Source: Buddleja alternifolia (lineage: Eukaryota > Streptophyta > Magnoliopsida > Lamiales > Scrophulariaceae). From it: a stretch of 64,000 nt of DNA. The stretch spans positions 18,032,569-18,096,568 of the forward strand of contig CM033395.1 in assembly GCA_019426215.1 (NCBI GenBank). Reading direction: 5' to 3'. The position numbers and the translations under genes were made by a program. This document shows, in pieces, positions 22,101 to 32,506 of this stretch (the first letter of the stretch is position 1; the number at the start of each line of letters is the position of its first letter). The notes beneath the pieces were generated by a model. The model had not been told where the DNA came from. It ran no database searches and saw only the letters and a list, made by a program, of their open reading frames with translations.

Positions 22101-23224
22101 AAAAAACACAAGGAAAGGATAATGTATGTTGTCTAAGACAAGTACTTACTTCTATCACTAGCTAACTCTGTTGAGAGAGCATCAGTGACGGGCTTTACGA
22201 TTAGTTCAGAAGGTGGAGGTGGAGGAGGAGCACTCGAAGGTTCTTCAAAATGTTTGGCGGGAGCGCTTGTTGAGCCTTTGAAAGTGGACCAGGGTGTGTG
22301 CTTACGAGCAAGCGGCACTTCCACTTCTTCTTCCATCTTGGGCGAAATGGTAGTCGCTGAAGGTGGAGAAGGGGTTTTCTGCTGAGGGGAGGGAGACTTT
22401 TCCTTCTTATTCTTCTCTTGCTAGGAAACGCTCACATTCCTCTTTTGAAACAGCTGCACCATCTCGACGCTTAGGGTGGAGCAACTCGCCTATCATTTTC
22501 TTTCCATAAAACTTTGTAGCTGGCACTTTGGATCCCTGGGAAGTAGCGAATCCACAAGCGCTTAAAATAAAACTTAACAGATTCCCATAAGGCTTGGGAT
22601 TAACTAACTGTTGCATCGCTGCCTTGATGCGATTGAACATGTACAACACCCTGTTGACCTTCAGCTTGCTCAACACTGCGATCATCATCTTGAATTGCAC
22701 GATTGAAACCTTATCAAAAGAACCCTTCTGGCACTCGATATCTTTGCACAAATATCAACCAATATGACAAATTCGCCTTTCATGTCATTCTTTTTTAAAT
22801 TTGACTGGTAAGCCGCATCAGCTTCATCATGGCGAACAATTTCCTAGATCTTTGCAGAAGATCCCATTTCCATTTCTTCTACTTCACATTCATCAGAAGG
22901 CAGTTTCAAAAGATCATCAAGTAATTTTGCAGTAAGAACAAAGGGGGTTTCAGTAGAGGGAAAAGGACAGGTGATAGAGATGCCGTCGGCAGAAATGATA
23001 GCATTTTTGAAAAAGAATTTAACTTCATCCTCATGCAGAAGAGAATGAGAGGTGAGGAAATTTCTCAAACCGGATTCTTCAATGAGAGTAAGGATTTCTC
23101 TCATTGGAAAATTTTGGTTATTGAACAGGTATTCCCAATTGAGAAGGAACCCTGCGTCAAAGCCCATAGGTTTTGTCTTGGACGTTTTTTCGGCAACAGA
23201 TGAAGAAGTCTTTGGTGGCGCCAT
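19138..23224 (-). pseudogene. Third ORF of S1 (post-pol 'env-like' position), function unknown
   Basis: It starts at MAPPKTSSSVAEK (23224) and runs in several frames: 22844-23224, 22407-22751, 22133-22336, 21522-21949, 21070-21414, 20271-20785 and 19138-20001. Landmarks shared with S2: LNW near the start, NDMKGE, VNPKPYG, FYGKKMIGELLHPKR, VPLARKHTPWST, MGYSALP, LWKGKG, ENAQSLDI, FRGYNLHPILFC. The last segment has a heptad-like Glu/Lys stretch (about residues 90-130 of the 287-residue open frame) suggesting a coiled coil and ends KKRQRR. The N-terminal block resembles the 'putative plant transposon protein' domain seen in plant elements. I see no signal peptide or membrane span, so an envelope role is not supported. 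Confidence 0.7.
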
Positions 23225-23400
23225 TGATGAGTTTGAAGAGCTTTTGAGGAGAGAGAAAAGAGCTTTTTGCCTTAGAGAGGGAAAATGAATTTTTACAACA
23301 AGAAGATATGAAAGTGATAAAGTTTTTCTGTAAAAAATTCAAAGGGTTTAAACAGATGGAAAAAAGTAACTCCTCAATTGCTTTGATAAAACCCACGTGT
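23225..23400 (-). promoter_or_regulatory. Candidate internal promoter of the S1 third ORF
   Basis: Upstream of the third-ORF ATG on the minus strand lie a G-box CACGTG (23394-23399), a shared segment related to TGAGGAGTTA, a degenerate TATA (TTTAAA at 23347-23352) and a CT-rich leader, with start context ATCAATGGC. The order matches the better-preserved S2 copy at 59135-59306. Promoter activity is inferred. Confidence 0.45.
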
Positions 23401-24100
23401 AATGCAGTTTATTAGAAATGAAAACGTTTAATCTGAGTCGTTTAATTATTAAATACGGATGTAAATGAGGCGAAAAATTCGGTCAACTGCTGTAAATATA
23501 AAATCTTGAAAGTCCGCAGTTACTTTTTCAAAAACGTTTAAGATTTTGAAATTTTCGGCGTGAATTGCACGTGCCTATTAGTACACTGACACGTACCCAG
23601 GCTAGTGTAAATACTGAACCGCCCATTTGAGATAGTGGTCATTAACAGTCATTTTGATGTGATAGGGACATGTGGGCAGTTATCAAATCTTATCTTTTGG
23701 ACTAATCCACACGCTACCATTTAGCGATGAAAACAATGCATGTTTTTCAGAGAAAGTTGCTTAGTGTTTAAGTGGGAATGTACTTAACGCTGATGTTTTA
23801 TTTTAATAAAGAATATTTAATTGCTGTATGGAAATAATACTTTTTATTAGCGATCAAATATGTCATGCAAAAGGTAAACGCTAATGATCAATGCATAAAA
23901 TTTTCAAAGTCATTTTTGATCATAGTCACTTGCTGATTGGAATAAGTACAATTTCAAAGTTCCCCTTAAAATTGATAACTCATTTCAATTTGAAAATGCT
24001 TTGGACATAATAATAAGGTGGATTTCCCCTAAATTATATGCTTATAAAAATATGATGCTTCATGATTAAGCGCTTAAATCAATCATACCTAATTCACTTC
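23401..24100 (-). other. Spacer between S1 pol and its third ORF
   Basis: Non-coding, yet clearly alignable by eye with 59307-60027 of S2 (phrases such as GTACACTGACACGTAC and ACTGAACCGCC occur in both). It includes another CACGTG near 23569. Retention of similarity may simply reflect common descent. Confidence 0.6.
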
Positions 24101-24848
24101 TCAAAGTGAGAAAACGTTGTTCGTTGATCGCTTTTGTGAAGATATCTGCCAATTGTTTGTCAGCTCCAATGAAATACATGAAGATATCTTTGTTTTGAAC
24201 ATGGTCATGCAAGAAATGGTAGCGAATGTCAATGTGTTTAGTTCTAGATGAAGAACTGGGTTTTGGGTCATAGCTAAAGCGCTTTGGTTATCACAATGGA
24301 TTGGGGCAGGACCTAAGATAATTCCATAATCTTTAAGTTGTTGCTCCATCCAAAGGATTTGTGCACAACAGCTCCCAGTGGCTACATACTCGGCTTCAGC
24401 GGTAGAAATCGCTATGGATTGTTGTTTCTTACTATACCACGAAACCAATCTATCACCTAGAAATTAACATGTACCACTAGTACTTTTTCTATCTATTTTG
24501 CATCCTGCAAAATCTGCGTCTGAATAACCAATTAATTCAAAAGGAGAGTCCATTGGATACCATAAGCGCACATTTTGTGTGCCTTTTAGGTATTTAAAGA
24601 TTCTCTTGGCAGCACTTAGGTGTGACTCTCTTGGATCGACTTGAAAACGTGCACACATGCATACCGAGAACATAATATCAGGTCTACTATAAGTAAGATA
24701 AAGAAATGATCCGATGATACCTCTATAGTTAGTGATATCAATCTTCTTCTCACTTTCATCTTTATTTAACTTAAGCGTTTGGCTCATTGGAATTTTTGAA
24801 GATGCATTTTCCATACCAAATTTCTTAATCATATCTTTTGTATATTTT
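24101..24848 (-). pseudogene. RNase H and end of reverse transcriptase, S1
   Basis: Contains YTKDMIKKFGMENAS, ITNYRGIIGSFLYLT, SVCMCARFQVDPRESHL, YSDADFAGCKIDRKSTSGTC, a stop, then VSWYSKKQQSIAISTAEAEY and IHCDNQSALAMTQNP. RNase H acidic residues are largely kept, but a frame break lies at about 24450 and the C-terminus is shifted after ALAMTQNP. It is separated from the rest of the enzyme by the solo LTR insertion. Confidence 0.85.
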
Positions 24849-24853
24849 GCTTG

Positions 24854-26359
24854 TGTTGGTCCCAAGTGGCATACGAAAGGGTTTAGAGGGGGGGGGGGAG
24901 GAGGGGATATAATAGACCCTGAAGTCTTTTTCGACTTCAAAAATTATTTGTATTAAAATTTGTTGGACTCTTGAAAAGTAGGCGCTTGACTGAGCGTCTA
25001 TTTAAGACTATTTTTAGAAAGTTAACTTAGACTTCAAGATTTGAATACTATAACCAAATAAGTTTAAGCGTTCAGTTCTTTGATCAGTGTTAGCATAGCG
25101 GAATGATTATAGAGTCTTCTCTTTTGAAAGCTTTAGCATCACAGAGAGTGTTTTTTGTTGCTTAGCGTTTGATTTAGTCAAATAGACACTTAACTAATTC
25201 ACTTGTCTTTTTCATGATAAAAGGTAGAATATAAATATAGACAATAAGTTACTAAATAAATAAGGCACGAGAATTGTAAGGTTCACTGGGTTTGTGTAAT
25301 CCCAGCTACGTCTTTCTACTCCTTTCCACACAGGAGGATTTCACTAAAAATGAATCACGAAGCTTCACACAGACAACTTCTACACAATAGCAAATTGATG
25401 AAGGTCTGATCACACAGATTTCAACTCGGCTAAGATTTGCTTTTGATAATGCTTCTCTCACTCAGAAATAATGCTTTGTCTTTAACAACTTTGTCACACA
25501 GATGGAAGAGGTTGATGGGTTTTTATCACGGTTTTGCTTGATTTGAAAAGTTTAAACACTTTGGTAATATCTCTTTGAAAGGTTAGGTTCTTCTATGAAG
25601 AGGTAAGAGATATTGATTTGGCTATAGAGATGTTTAAGCTCAACTAAATTCTGGCTATGGAGGATTTGAGCTTTAATAGTTCGATATAGATTTCAACAGC
25701 GTACTAAATAATTCTCGGTATTTAGGTTAGCTGTGAGTATCTATTTATAGACTTTTCTCGGGATTTGTTCGTTGGACACAAGCAGGGGCGTGAGAAGCAC
25801 GAGATACGTGACTTAGTCTTTTTCTAACATCTCTAAAAATTCTGTTGCACAGAGTGGGTAGCAGACCTACTTTGAGTTGACAGCCAATAGGGAAGGCACA
25901 TCCGTACCGTCAATAGTCCTTATCACATTTAATGCTCTTATCAAGCATTTAATGCATTTGAATTTATTTCCCATTGGAAATAAATGTCCATTGATTGCAT
26001 TTAATAACATATTGACTTCGGATTAACTTCAGGTGACGACAAGCGCTTAAACACGAAAGTCATCCTGAATTGATTCATAAGTGTTTGACAGCTGCTTAAT
26101 GAATCTCTCATCTTCAAAGTCTTCAGACGTTGATCTTCGATTTCACCTTGATTGACTCACCTAGAATTCTATCTTAGCTTAAGCGCTAGATACTAGTCTA
26201 AAGCTATAAAGATAAAATGCCTTAACTGAAAAGTTACAACTTGATAACCTTTTAAACGCTTATACATATTCTATCAAAAGATAACCTTACATATCCTTGG
26301 GGTCTAACATGAAACCCATCTTGTCATTATCAAAACATCTAACAAGAAATTTCCTAACA
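24854..26359 (-). repeat. Solo Sirevirus LTR inserted in S1 reverse transcriptase
   Basis: TG...CA ends (minus strand: TGTTAGGAAATTTCTTGTTA to GGGACCAACA), 1,506 bases, same family as the S1 LTRs but different in detail. It is flanked by GCTTG (24849-24853) and ACTTG (26360-26364), a 5-base duplication with one mismatch. In S2 the same coding site is uninterrupted near 60813, which confirms the insertion. There is no internal gene, so it is the product of LTR-LTR recombination. A run of 11 Gs lies near its end. Confidence 0.9.
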
Positions 26360-26364
26360 ACTTG

Positions 26365-27128
26365 GTTTATAAATATGCCATTAGGGAGTTGTTTAACTTG
26401 TAACCCTAAGAAGAAAGTTAATTCACCCATCATGCTTATTTCAAATTGATCTTGCATCATTTTCAAAAATTTCTCACACAATCGCTTATTAGTAGATCCG
26501 AATATAATATCATCAACATAAATTTGGACTTAGAGAATATCTTCATTTTGGGTAATTTTAAATAACATTGTGTCAATGCTGCCTTTTGAAAAGCCTTTAC
26601 ATATAAAAAAAGTAGAGAGAGTGCCATACCATGCTCTTGGTGCTTGTTTAAGGCTATGTAGTTCCTAATCCAATTTGTAGACCATACTTTTGCCATGGTT
26701 ATTGATGAATCATGGGGTTGCTCCACATATACCTTTTCTTGGAGTTTACCATTCAGGAAAGCACTCTTCACATCCATTTGATACACTGTGAATTTTTTGA
26801 ATGCAACAAACGCTAGGAACATTCGAATTGATTCAAGATGGGCTACTGGGGCATAAGTTTCATCAAAGTCAATACTCTCTTCTTGACAATAACCCTGAGC
26901 GACTACTCTGGCTTTGTTTCTTATAACAATACCATTTTCGTCCACCTTGTTCCTAAAAATCCATCTAGTTCCAATAACTCCTTGGTGAGTAGGTCTTGGT
27001 ACTAGCATCCAAACCTTACTTCGCTCAAATCGGTTAAGCTCCTCTTGCACAACTTCTACCCAACTTGAATCACTAAGCGCTTCATCCACTTTCTTTGGTT
27101 CCAGTTGAGATAGAAAATTTGCAAACAT
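26365..27128 (-). pseudogene. Reverse transcriptase N-terminal and palm part, S1
   Basis: Reads [72 protein letters not shown], then frame-shifted sequence in which [15 protein letters not shown] can be found near 26500 after a stop, and [21 protein letters not shown]. The catalytic YVDD is present but out of frame with the upstream part. Confidence 0.85.
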
Positions 27129-27129
27129 G

Positions 27130-28381
27130 GCCTCATTAATTGTAGCGGCCCTAGCTCTTACAGGTGCTCCAATATCTCTAATTACTAAATCTGGTGGATA
27201 ATCTCTAAGCCATTTTTGATCTGGTTGGAGCGGGTTGATAGACTCTTAATTATCAATCGCTTGACCATCATTTGTCTCTCGCACAGTTGCTTCATCATTC
27301 GCAGTTCCAATTTGCTCTTGATGATCATTCTCTTCATGGTCATCAGCGTTTCTTGCAATATCCTCATTGATAACCTCACGAGTGACCCTGAGGATTGGGC
27401 ACAAAGATCTCATCATCCTCATCATCATCTCTATCATCACCAAGATTGATTTGTGAAGTTTGTTGGGAAAGATCTTTAACTCCTACATCATCAATATTAA
27501 CCTTACTCGGTTCTTGGTTAACATCATCAAACACAACATGAATGGATTTTTCAACCTTCGACTTGATCTTATTTAGGATGCGAAAATTCTTTCCGTTTTT
27601 GGCATAACCTAGAAAGCTTCCCTCATCCGCTTTAGGATCAACTGTCTTTAAATTGTGGGATCCATTGTTATGAATGAAACATTTTGAACCAAATACATGA
27701 AAATATGAAACGTTAGGCTTATGTCCCTTCCACAACTCATATGAAGTCTTTTCATGTTGCTTGTTGATCATACACCAGTTCTGAGTATAGCAAGCAGTAT
27801 TGATTGCTTCGGCCTAAAACCTTTGAGGCAACTTAGACTCAGCTAACATTGTCCTAGCGGCTTCTTCAAACAATCTGTTTTGTAGCTCGGCAACTTCATT
27901 TTGTTGAGGCGTTCTAGGCGCAGAATACTCATGAAGTATTCCAAAATCTGTACAAAACTTCTCAACAATATGGTTAGTAAATTCAGTTCCTCCATTACTT
28001 CTAATTCTTGTCACCTTTAGATCTTTTGAAGTTTGTAATTAACGAATTAGCGCTGTGAGCTTGACACTAGTTTCATCTTTGGATGCTAAAAATTCTACTC
28101 ATGTATAGTGTGAGAAATCATCAACTATTAATAGCGAATACTTTTTACGACTAACACTCATGATTTGAATAGGACCAAACAAATCTAAATACAATCGTTG
28201 AAGAATTCTAGACGTAGATAGATGAGGTTTCTTCTTAAAAGATGATTTAACTTGTTTACCCATTTGACATGCATCACATAAGCGATTTTTCTGAAATGAA
28301 CCTTTAGGTAATTCCTCTACAAAATTTAGCGATATTAACTGAGAGATTGCCTTAAAGTTGAGGTGATTCATTTTCTATGCC
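27130..28381 (-). pseudogene. Integrase, S1
   Basis: The HHCC side keeps MNHLNF and RLCDACQMGKQVKSSF. The first catalytic Asp is in LYLDLFGPI. The second block reads RIRSNGGTEF, so the expected Asp is Asn. The third block keeps Glu (NEVAELQN). The C-terminal domain keeps KTSYELWKGHKPNVSYFHVFG and GSFLGYAKNGKNF; a long acidic linker with DDRDDDEDDE and EPSKVN leads to reverse transcriptase. Stops at about 27815 and 28040 and the Asp to Asn change show it is inactive. Confidence 0.85.
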
Positions 28382-28802
28382 ATAACCAACCCAATTCATT
28401 TTGACTTTTAGCAACAAAGTATGTAGGGTTGTTATCTATTGTTGAACCGCAATCTACCAAATAAACATTGTTTTTTCTTTTTCCTTTCAATTTAGTAGAT
28501 TTAGTCTTAGTGTCGTTAATATAGCAACAGTCACTTGAAAATTTCACTTCAAAGCCTTTATCACAAAATTGACTTATGCTTAAAAGATTATGCTTAAGAC
28601 CCTTAACATAATATACATCACTAATCATGATGTTAACTCTATGCATGATACCTATACCTTTGGATTTATCACCGAATATAACTTGAGGACCATTGGTTGC
28701 ACGATAGTTGATCAAGAGATCCCTTGAGCCAGTCATATGCCTTGACGATTCACTATCGATGTACCAAATTGATGTATCGATGTTGGTTCTAGTTACCTGC
28801 AT
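28368..28802 (-). pseudogene. Aspartic protease and gag-pre-integrase start, S1
   Basis: The active-site region is WYIDSESSRHMTGS; S2 has the normal DSG at this place, so Gly to Glu inactivates the S1 copy. Downstream FGDKSKGIG, YYVKGLKHNLLSISQFCDKGF and NNVYLVD are typical Sirevirus protease sequence. The end overlaps the integrase frame. Confidence 0.85.
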
Positions 28803-28887
28803 TTAAAGGGGAGTTCTAATTATTTTTAGGTGTTAGTAACGTTAGTCTGAATTTAAACTTTTGGAACTCATTTTTGCCTCGTCATCA

Positions 28888-29881
28888 TTACGGGAGGACT
28901 GGCCTTTTTGGGTTTTGGTTTGTGTCATGTGTGCTTCTTAGGTGTATAATAATATCCTCGATTATAATAGTAGTGATAGTCATAATCATAATCATAATCA
29001 TAATCATAATCATAGTATGGATAATATGATCTAGATCTTTGAGGATATTGACTATGGTATTTCCTCGACATTGGCTTAGGAGTCGCTTTTGGCGATTGAC
29101 GCTTAGCATTTGATTCACTTGTAGAAGGTTTTCCCTTAGCCTTTTGGGCATTTGGATAGACCCTCTTTTGTGAATCATTCACTTTCGTCTTCTCCTTGTT
29201 GCCTGAGTTGGCTTTGACCTTCTCATTTGGCCTCTTACCATTGTCTTTAGGTTCATTTAGCGTTTGACTATTTGAACTCTTCTCAACAAAGGCTACACCT
29301 TTTCCTTTGTTGGTTGTCGTAACCTTAGACGATTTTGATTTATGACCAAATTCATCACAACCTAAACCGGTCTTTCCACCAAAAAGTCTGGTTATTTCAA
29401 TCACATTATCTAGCTTTCTTGAAGCTTTAGATAATGATGAGACAAGCTGCTCTGATTTGGCAAGTCTAGCGATCAATTTAGCTTCTCTCTTGACTATTAT
29501 ATCAAGATCACTTTTTAATTGAGTTATTTCACTCTCAAGTGATTGGTTCTTCTCAATGCATTGTTGCTAAACTTGCAACTCTGCCTTGAGCGTCACGTTG
29601 TCACTTTTGAGCGCTGATATGAAATCAAAGTGATTTTGATATAATTTGGTGGCATCTTCACAATATTTATAATATTCATTGACTTTGTCAATTAATTCTT
29701 CATATGAAAGAGGATGAGATAATTCAGTGGTTACCTCAGATAGCGAGTCATCAGACGCTTCTTCATCTCTCACCATGACACAAATTAGCACTGAGTCTCT
29801 AGATGGCTCATCATCGCTGCTTTCATCTGAAGATTCCAAGTCCTCTTCAGGTGCAGAGAATGGTTCCAATTCCGCTTGCAA
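28888..29881 (-). pseudogene. Gag C-terminal region with Asp-Tyr repeat, S1
   Basis: An acidic start (EEDLESSDESSDDEPS) is followed by a coiled-coil-like stretch (YYKYCEDATKLYQNHF, LKSDNVTLKAEL), then LARLAKSEQLVSSLSKA-like sequence, a basic Lys-rich tail, and a run of alternating Asp-Tyr (about 28975-29020) encoded by six tandem copies of one hexanucleotide, ending YYYTPKKHT. Stops at about 29565 and 29885 break it. I see no CCHC zinc knuckle, which Sirevirus gag normally has before the acidic block; a Pro/Gln-rich stretch (29890-30070) is there instead. Confidence 0.75.
28981..29019. repeat. Hexanucleotide microsatellite (CATAAT)n in gag
   Basis: Six tandem copies plus a partial one. Read on the minus strand in frame they encode Asp-Tyr dipeptides. 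A shorter, interrupted version lies at 63468-63497 in S2. Confidence 0.9.
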
Positions 29882-30079
29882 GCCTTGCTAGCGAAGGTTG
29901 CTGCTGAATTGGTTTCCATCCGCATGGTCTTGCTTTGTGGGCTTAAACACTGGCGCTGAGATATTCTGAGTCGGAGACGGAGGAGCTTGATATTGCACCG
30001 GCGCTAGAGGTTGAGGAGCAGAATGCACTGGTGCTTGATACTGATGTGCTGGTGCAGGGAGAGTGGTTTGAAATGAGAC

Positions 30080-30907
30080 CTATTCATTAGAGTTTCTCTT
30101 TTCATATCTTAGAAATTTCTTGACCAATAAAGTTATTTCCTTTTCCTCATTTGATTCTGTCACGTTCACCTTACTGATTGCTTTTCCCTTACTTTTGGTG
30201 GTAGCGATTAAAGCTCCTGATTTAGTCCCCGAAGTCGATGTGTTGCTGACTTCACCCAATTTGAACTCAAATTCCCTTAACTCCAAACACACATGCTCTA
30301 GAGTTAGAATCTCCAACATTTGTGATTCTCTCATGGCTACAGTCTTTATCAAGTATTTGCTTGGAAGATTTCTAAATATCTTATTAACCATTTCCTTGTT
30401 GGTCAAATCTTTATCCAGTGATGCTAACTCTGTAATAAGCGAAGTGAACCTTGCATCCAATGGATCTAGTGTCTCGTTGAGTTGCATTTTAAAATGCTGA
30501 AATCTTTGCATAGCTATGGAGAGCTTGTTCTCACTCATCTGTGCTGATCCTTCACACACAGTAGCCAGTTTATCCCATATTTCTTTTGAAGTCTTACTTT
30601 GCTTGTTTTTGTTGAACAATCCATCATTGTCTATTAACGCTGAGTAAAGAGCGCTTCGTCCAAAATTATCCAAGTTAGCTCTTTTTCTATCTTCTGGCAT
30701 CCATTCCAACTTTGGTTTTTCGACGTAACCATCCGGAGTCGCTTCAGTCACTTCAGGGGCTCGAGTCATAACTTTCATGATTTGAATGGGGCTATCTGTA
30801 ATTACATCACACATCTCATTATCATATGAACATATATAAGCGAATGCTCTAAGTTTCCAAGAGTCATAGTTTGACTCAATCAACTTTGGCATCTTATTAA
30901 AAGCCAT
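30080..30907 (-). pseudogene. Gag capsid region (UBN2/DUF4219 type), S1
   Basis: 275 open residues beginning MAFNKMPKLIESNYDSWK. The conserved core includes KNKQSKTSKEIWDKLATVCEG, NKLSIAMQRFQHFKM, DARFTSLITELASLDKDLT and IFRNLPSKYLIKTVAMRES, the standard retrotransposon-gag fold of Sireviruses. It forms the particle that packages element RNA. The frame is open but ends in a stop where the gag linker should continue. It is the best-kept S1 gene. Confidence 0.88.
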
Positions 30908-31000
30908 GATATGAGATAAAACAAAATAAAGCGACTAAGTTTTAAAAAAATGGATCTAAAGAAACAGTTATGCTCGGGAACACTTAGGTTTCTACTTCAA

Positions 31001-31013
31001 CCGATCTGATACG
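31001..31013 (-). promoter_or_regulatory. Primer-binding site of S1
   Basis: Minus-strand CGTATCAGATCGG lies four bases inside the 5' LTR end and matches most of the initiator-Met tRNA complement TGGTATCAGAGC used by copia elements. Two mismatches reflect decay or variation. Confidence 0.65.
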
Positions 31014-31016
31014 TCT

Positions 31017-32506
31017 TGATGGTCCCAATTGGCATACGAAAGGGTCTAGAAGGGGGGAGGGGTTGAATAGACCCTTAAGTCTTTTTCAACTTTTAAAATT
31101 CGTATCACTTTTGAAGATTTTGAACTCTTGGTAAGCTGAGCTCTAGGTCAGGTGCTTAAGATAAGATAACTCAAACTTAATGATTTCAACAATTACGAAA
31201 GTAGGGTAATGTTTTAATCGCTTAATCAGGGTTAGCATAGCGGAAATGATTTTAAAGCTTAGAGTTCTCTTTTGCCAAATAGTCGCTGAACCATTTTAAT
31301 GCCTTTTCAATCTAATATGAAAATGTAATGTAAAGCAATAAAGCTATAAATAACATAAGATATTGTAAGGTTCACTGGGTGATGTAATCCTAGCTATGTC
31401 CTTCTTCTCCTTTGCACTCGGAGGAATTTCACTAGATTGATTATCAAAGGATCACACAGAGGCTTCTACAAAATAGATGAAAAGGAAAACAATCTTGAGC
31501 TCCTTAATCACACAGACTTCAGCTCCAATAAAGACCTTCTTTAACAAGCTTCTCTCACTCAGAAATACTGCTTGTAGAGCAACAACTTTCTCACTCAAAT
31601 GAAAGAGGTTGAGGGTTTTGTCACAGGTTTGTTTGATTCTAGAAAGTTCAAACAACTTGGGATATCTCAATAGGAGTGTAGGGTTCTTCTATAAAGAGGT
31701 TTGAGATATCTTTGACTTTCTTTAGAATGTGTATGAAAAGTGTGAAGGATTTTTGGCTATGGAGTTTGTAAGCTTTTCTCTCAAATAATTTCAGCAAAGT
31801 TTTGACCTTTTCTTGTGCATGTACGTATATTTTAGGGTTTTCTGGAGGGTACTTTTTATAGATATTTCTTGGGATTTATCCGTTGGACACATGCAGGTGT
31901 GTGTCTCTCACGCAGCGCGTTAAATAGTCTCTTTTCTAACATTCCTTAATTTCTGCTGTTTTCGATTGGACAAGAGCAGACTTTGAATTCTGAATTCTGA
32001 CAGTCTAGTCAAAAGGTGGCTTGTCCACAAGTCATAATAGCTTATCACATTTAATGCACTTATCAAGCATTTAATGTGTTAAAATATATTTCTCATTGGA
32101 AATAAATGTCCGTTGATGATTTCATTTAAGTCCTCATGACTTGAAAATTTATTTTAGGTGAATATGATCCTTGATTGCTTGAGTAATTTGAGCGCTTGAT
32201 TCATAAATCCTAAAACAGTCCTTTAGGTTTGACAGACGCTAGGAACAAATCTTTATCTTCACTTGACTTCAGACACTGATCTTCAACTTAATCTTTGATA
32301 GACTCACCTAGAATTCTATCAGCGACCTGGTATCAAATACTCAGTCTAAAATCTACAAAGATAAAAATTACAAGCTGAACAAACTAATAAACTTTCAAAC
32401 GCTTATACAAATGTTCTATGTAAGCTTAAACTTACATTCTTTTGTGGTCTAACATAAAATCCTATTCTTGTCATCATCAAAACAACTAACATAAAATTTT
32501 CTAACA
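31017..32506 (-). repeat. 5' LTR of S1
   Basis: 1,490 bases with ends TGTTAGAAAATTTTATGTTA and GGGACCATCA on the minus strand. Near its end it holds the C-rich tract followed by TTCTAGACCCTTTCGTATGC that marks Sirevirus LTRs in this window. Its outer flank is AAATC (32507-32511), but the partner duplication is lost with the truncated 3' LTR. The small ORF inside (31452-31670), also present in the 3' LTR (17825-18043), is LTR sequence. Confidence 0.88.

Larger units (their letters stand above)
17661..32506 (-). mobile_element. Sirevirus-like copia element S1
   Basis: Read on the minus strand: 5' LTR, primer-binding site, gag with a long C-terminal linker, protease, integrase, reverse transcriptase (interrupted by a solo LTR), RNase H, an 880-base spacer, a third long ORF, polypurine tract and 3' LTR. 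Gag type, large size and an extra ORF after pol are the marks of the Sirevirus/Maximus group. The 3' LTR lacks about 270 bases at its outer end, so no target duplication can be read. All genes carry stops or shifts. Confidence 0.82.

Noticed and set aside
19138..23224. Host gene cluster of several small hypothetical proteins
   Set aside because: The segments are collinear with one ORF in S2 and lie between pol and the 3' LTR of S1, so they are fragments of a retrotransposon gene.
24854..24960. G-run near 24889 as a functional G-quadruplex
   Set aside because: Only one long G-run with short neighbours; it is the C-rich tract common to the ends of these LTRs, read on the other strand, and its length varies by slippage.
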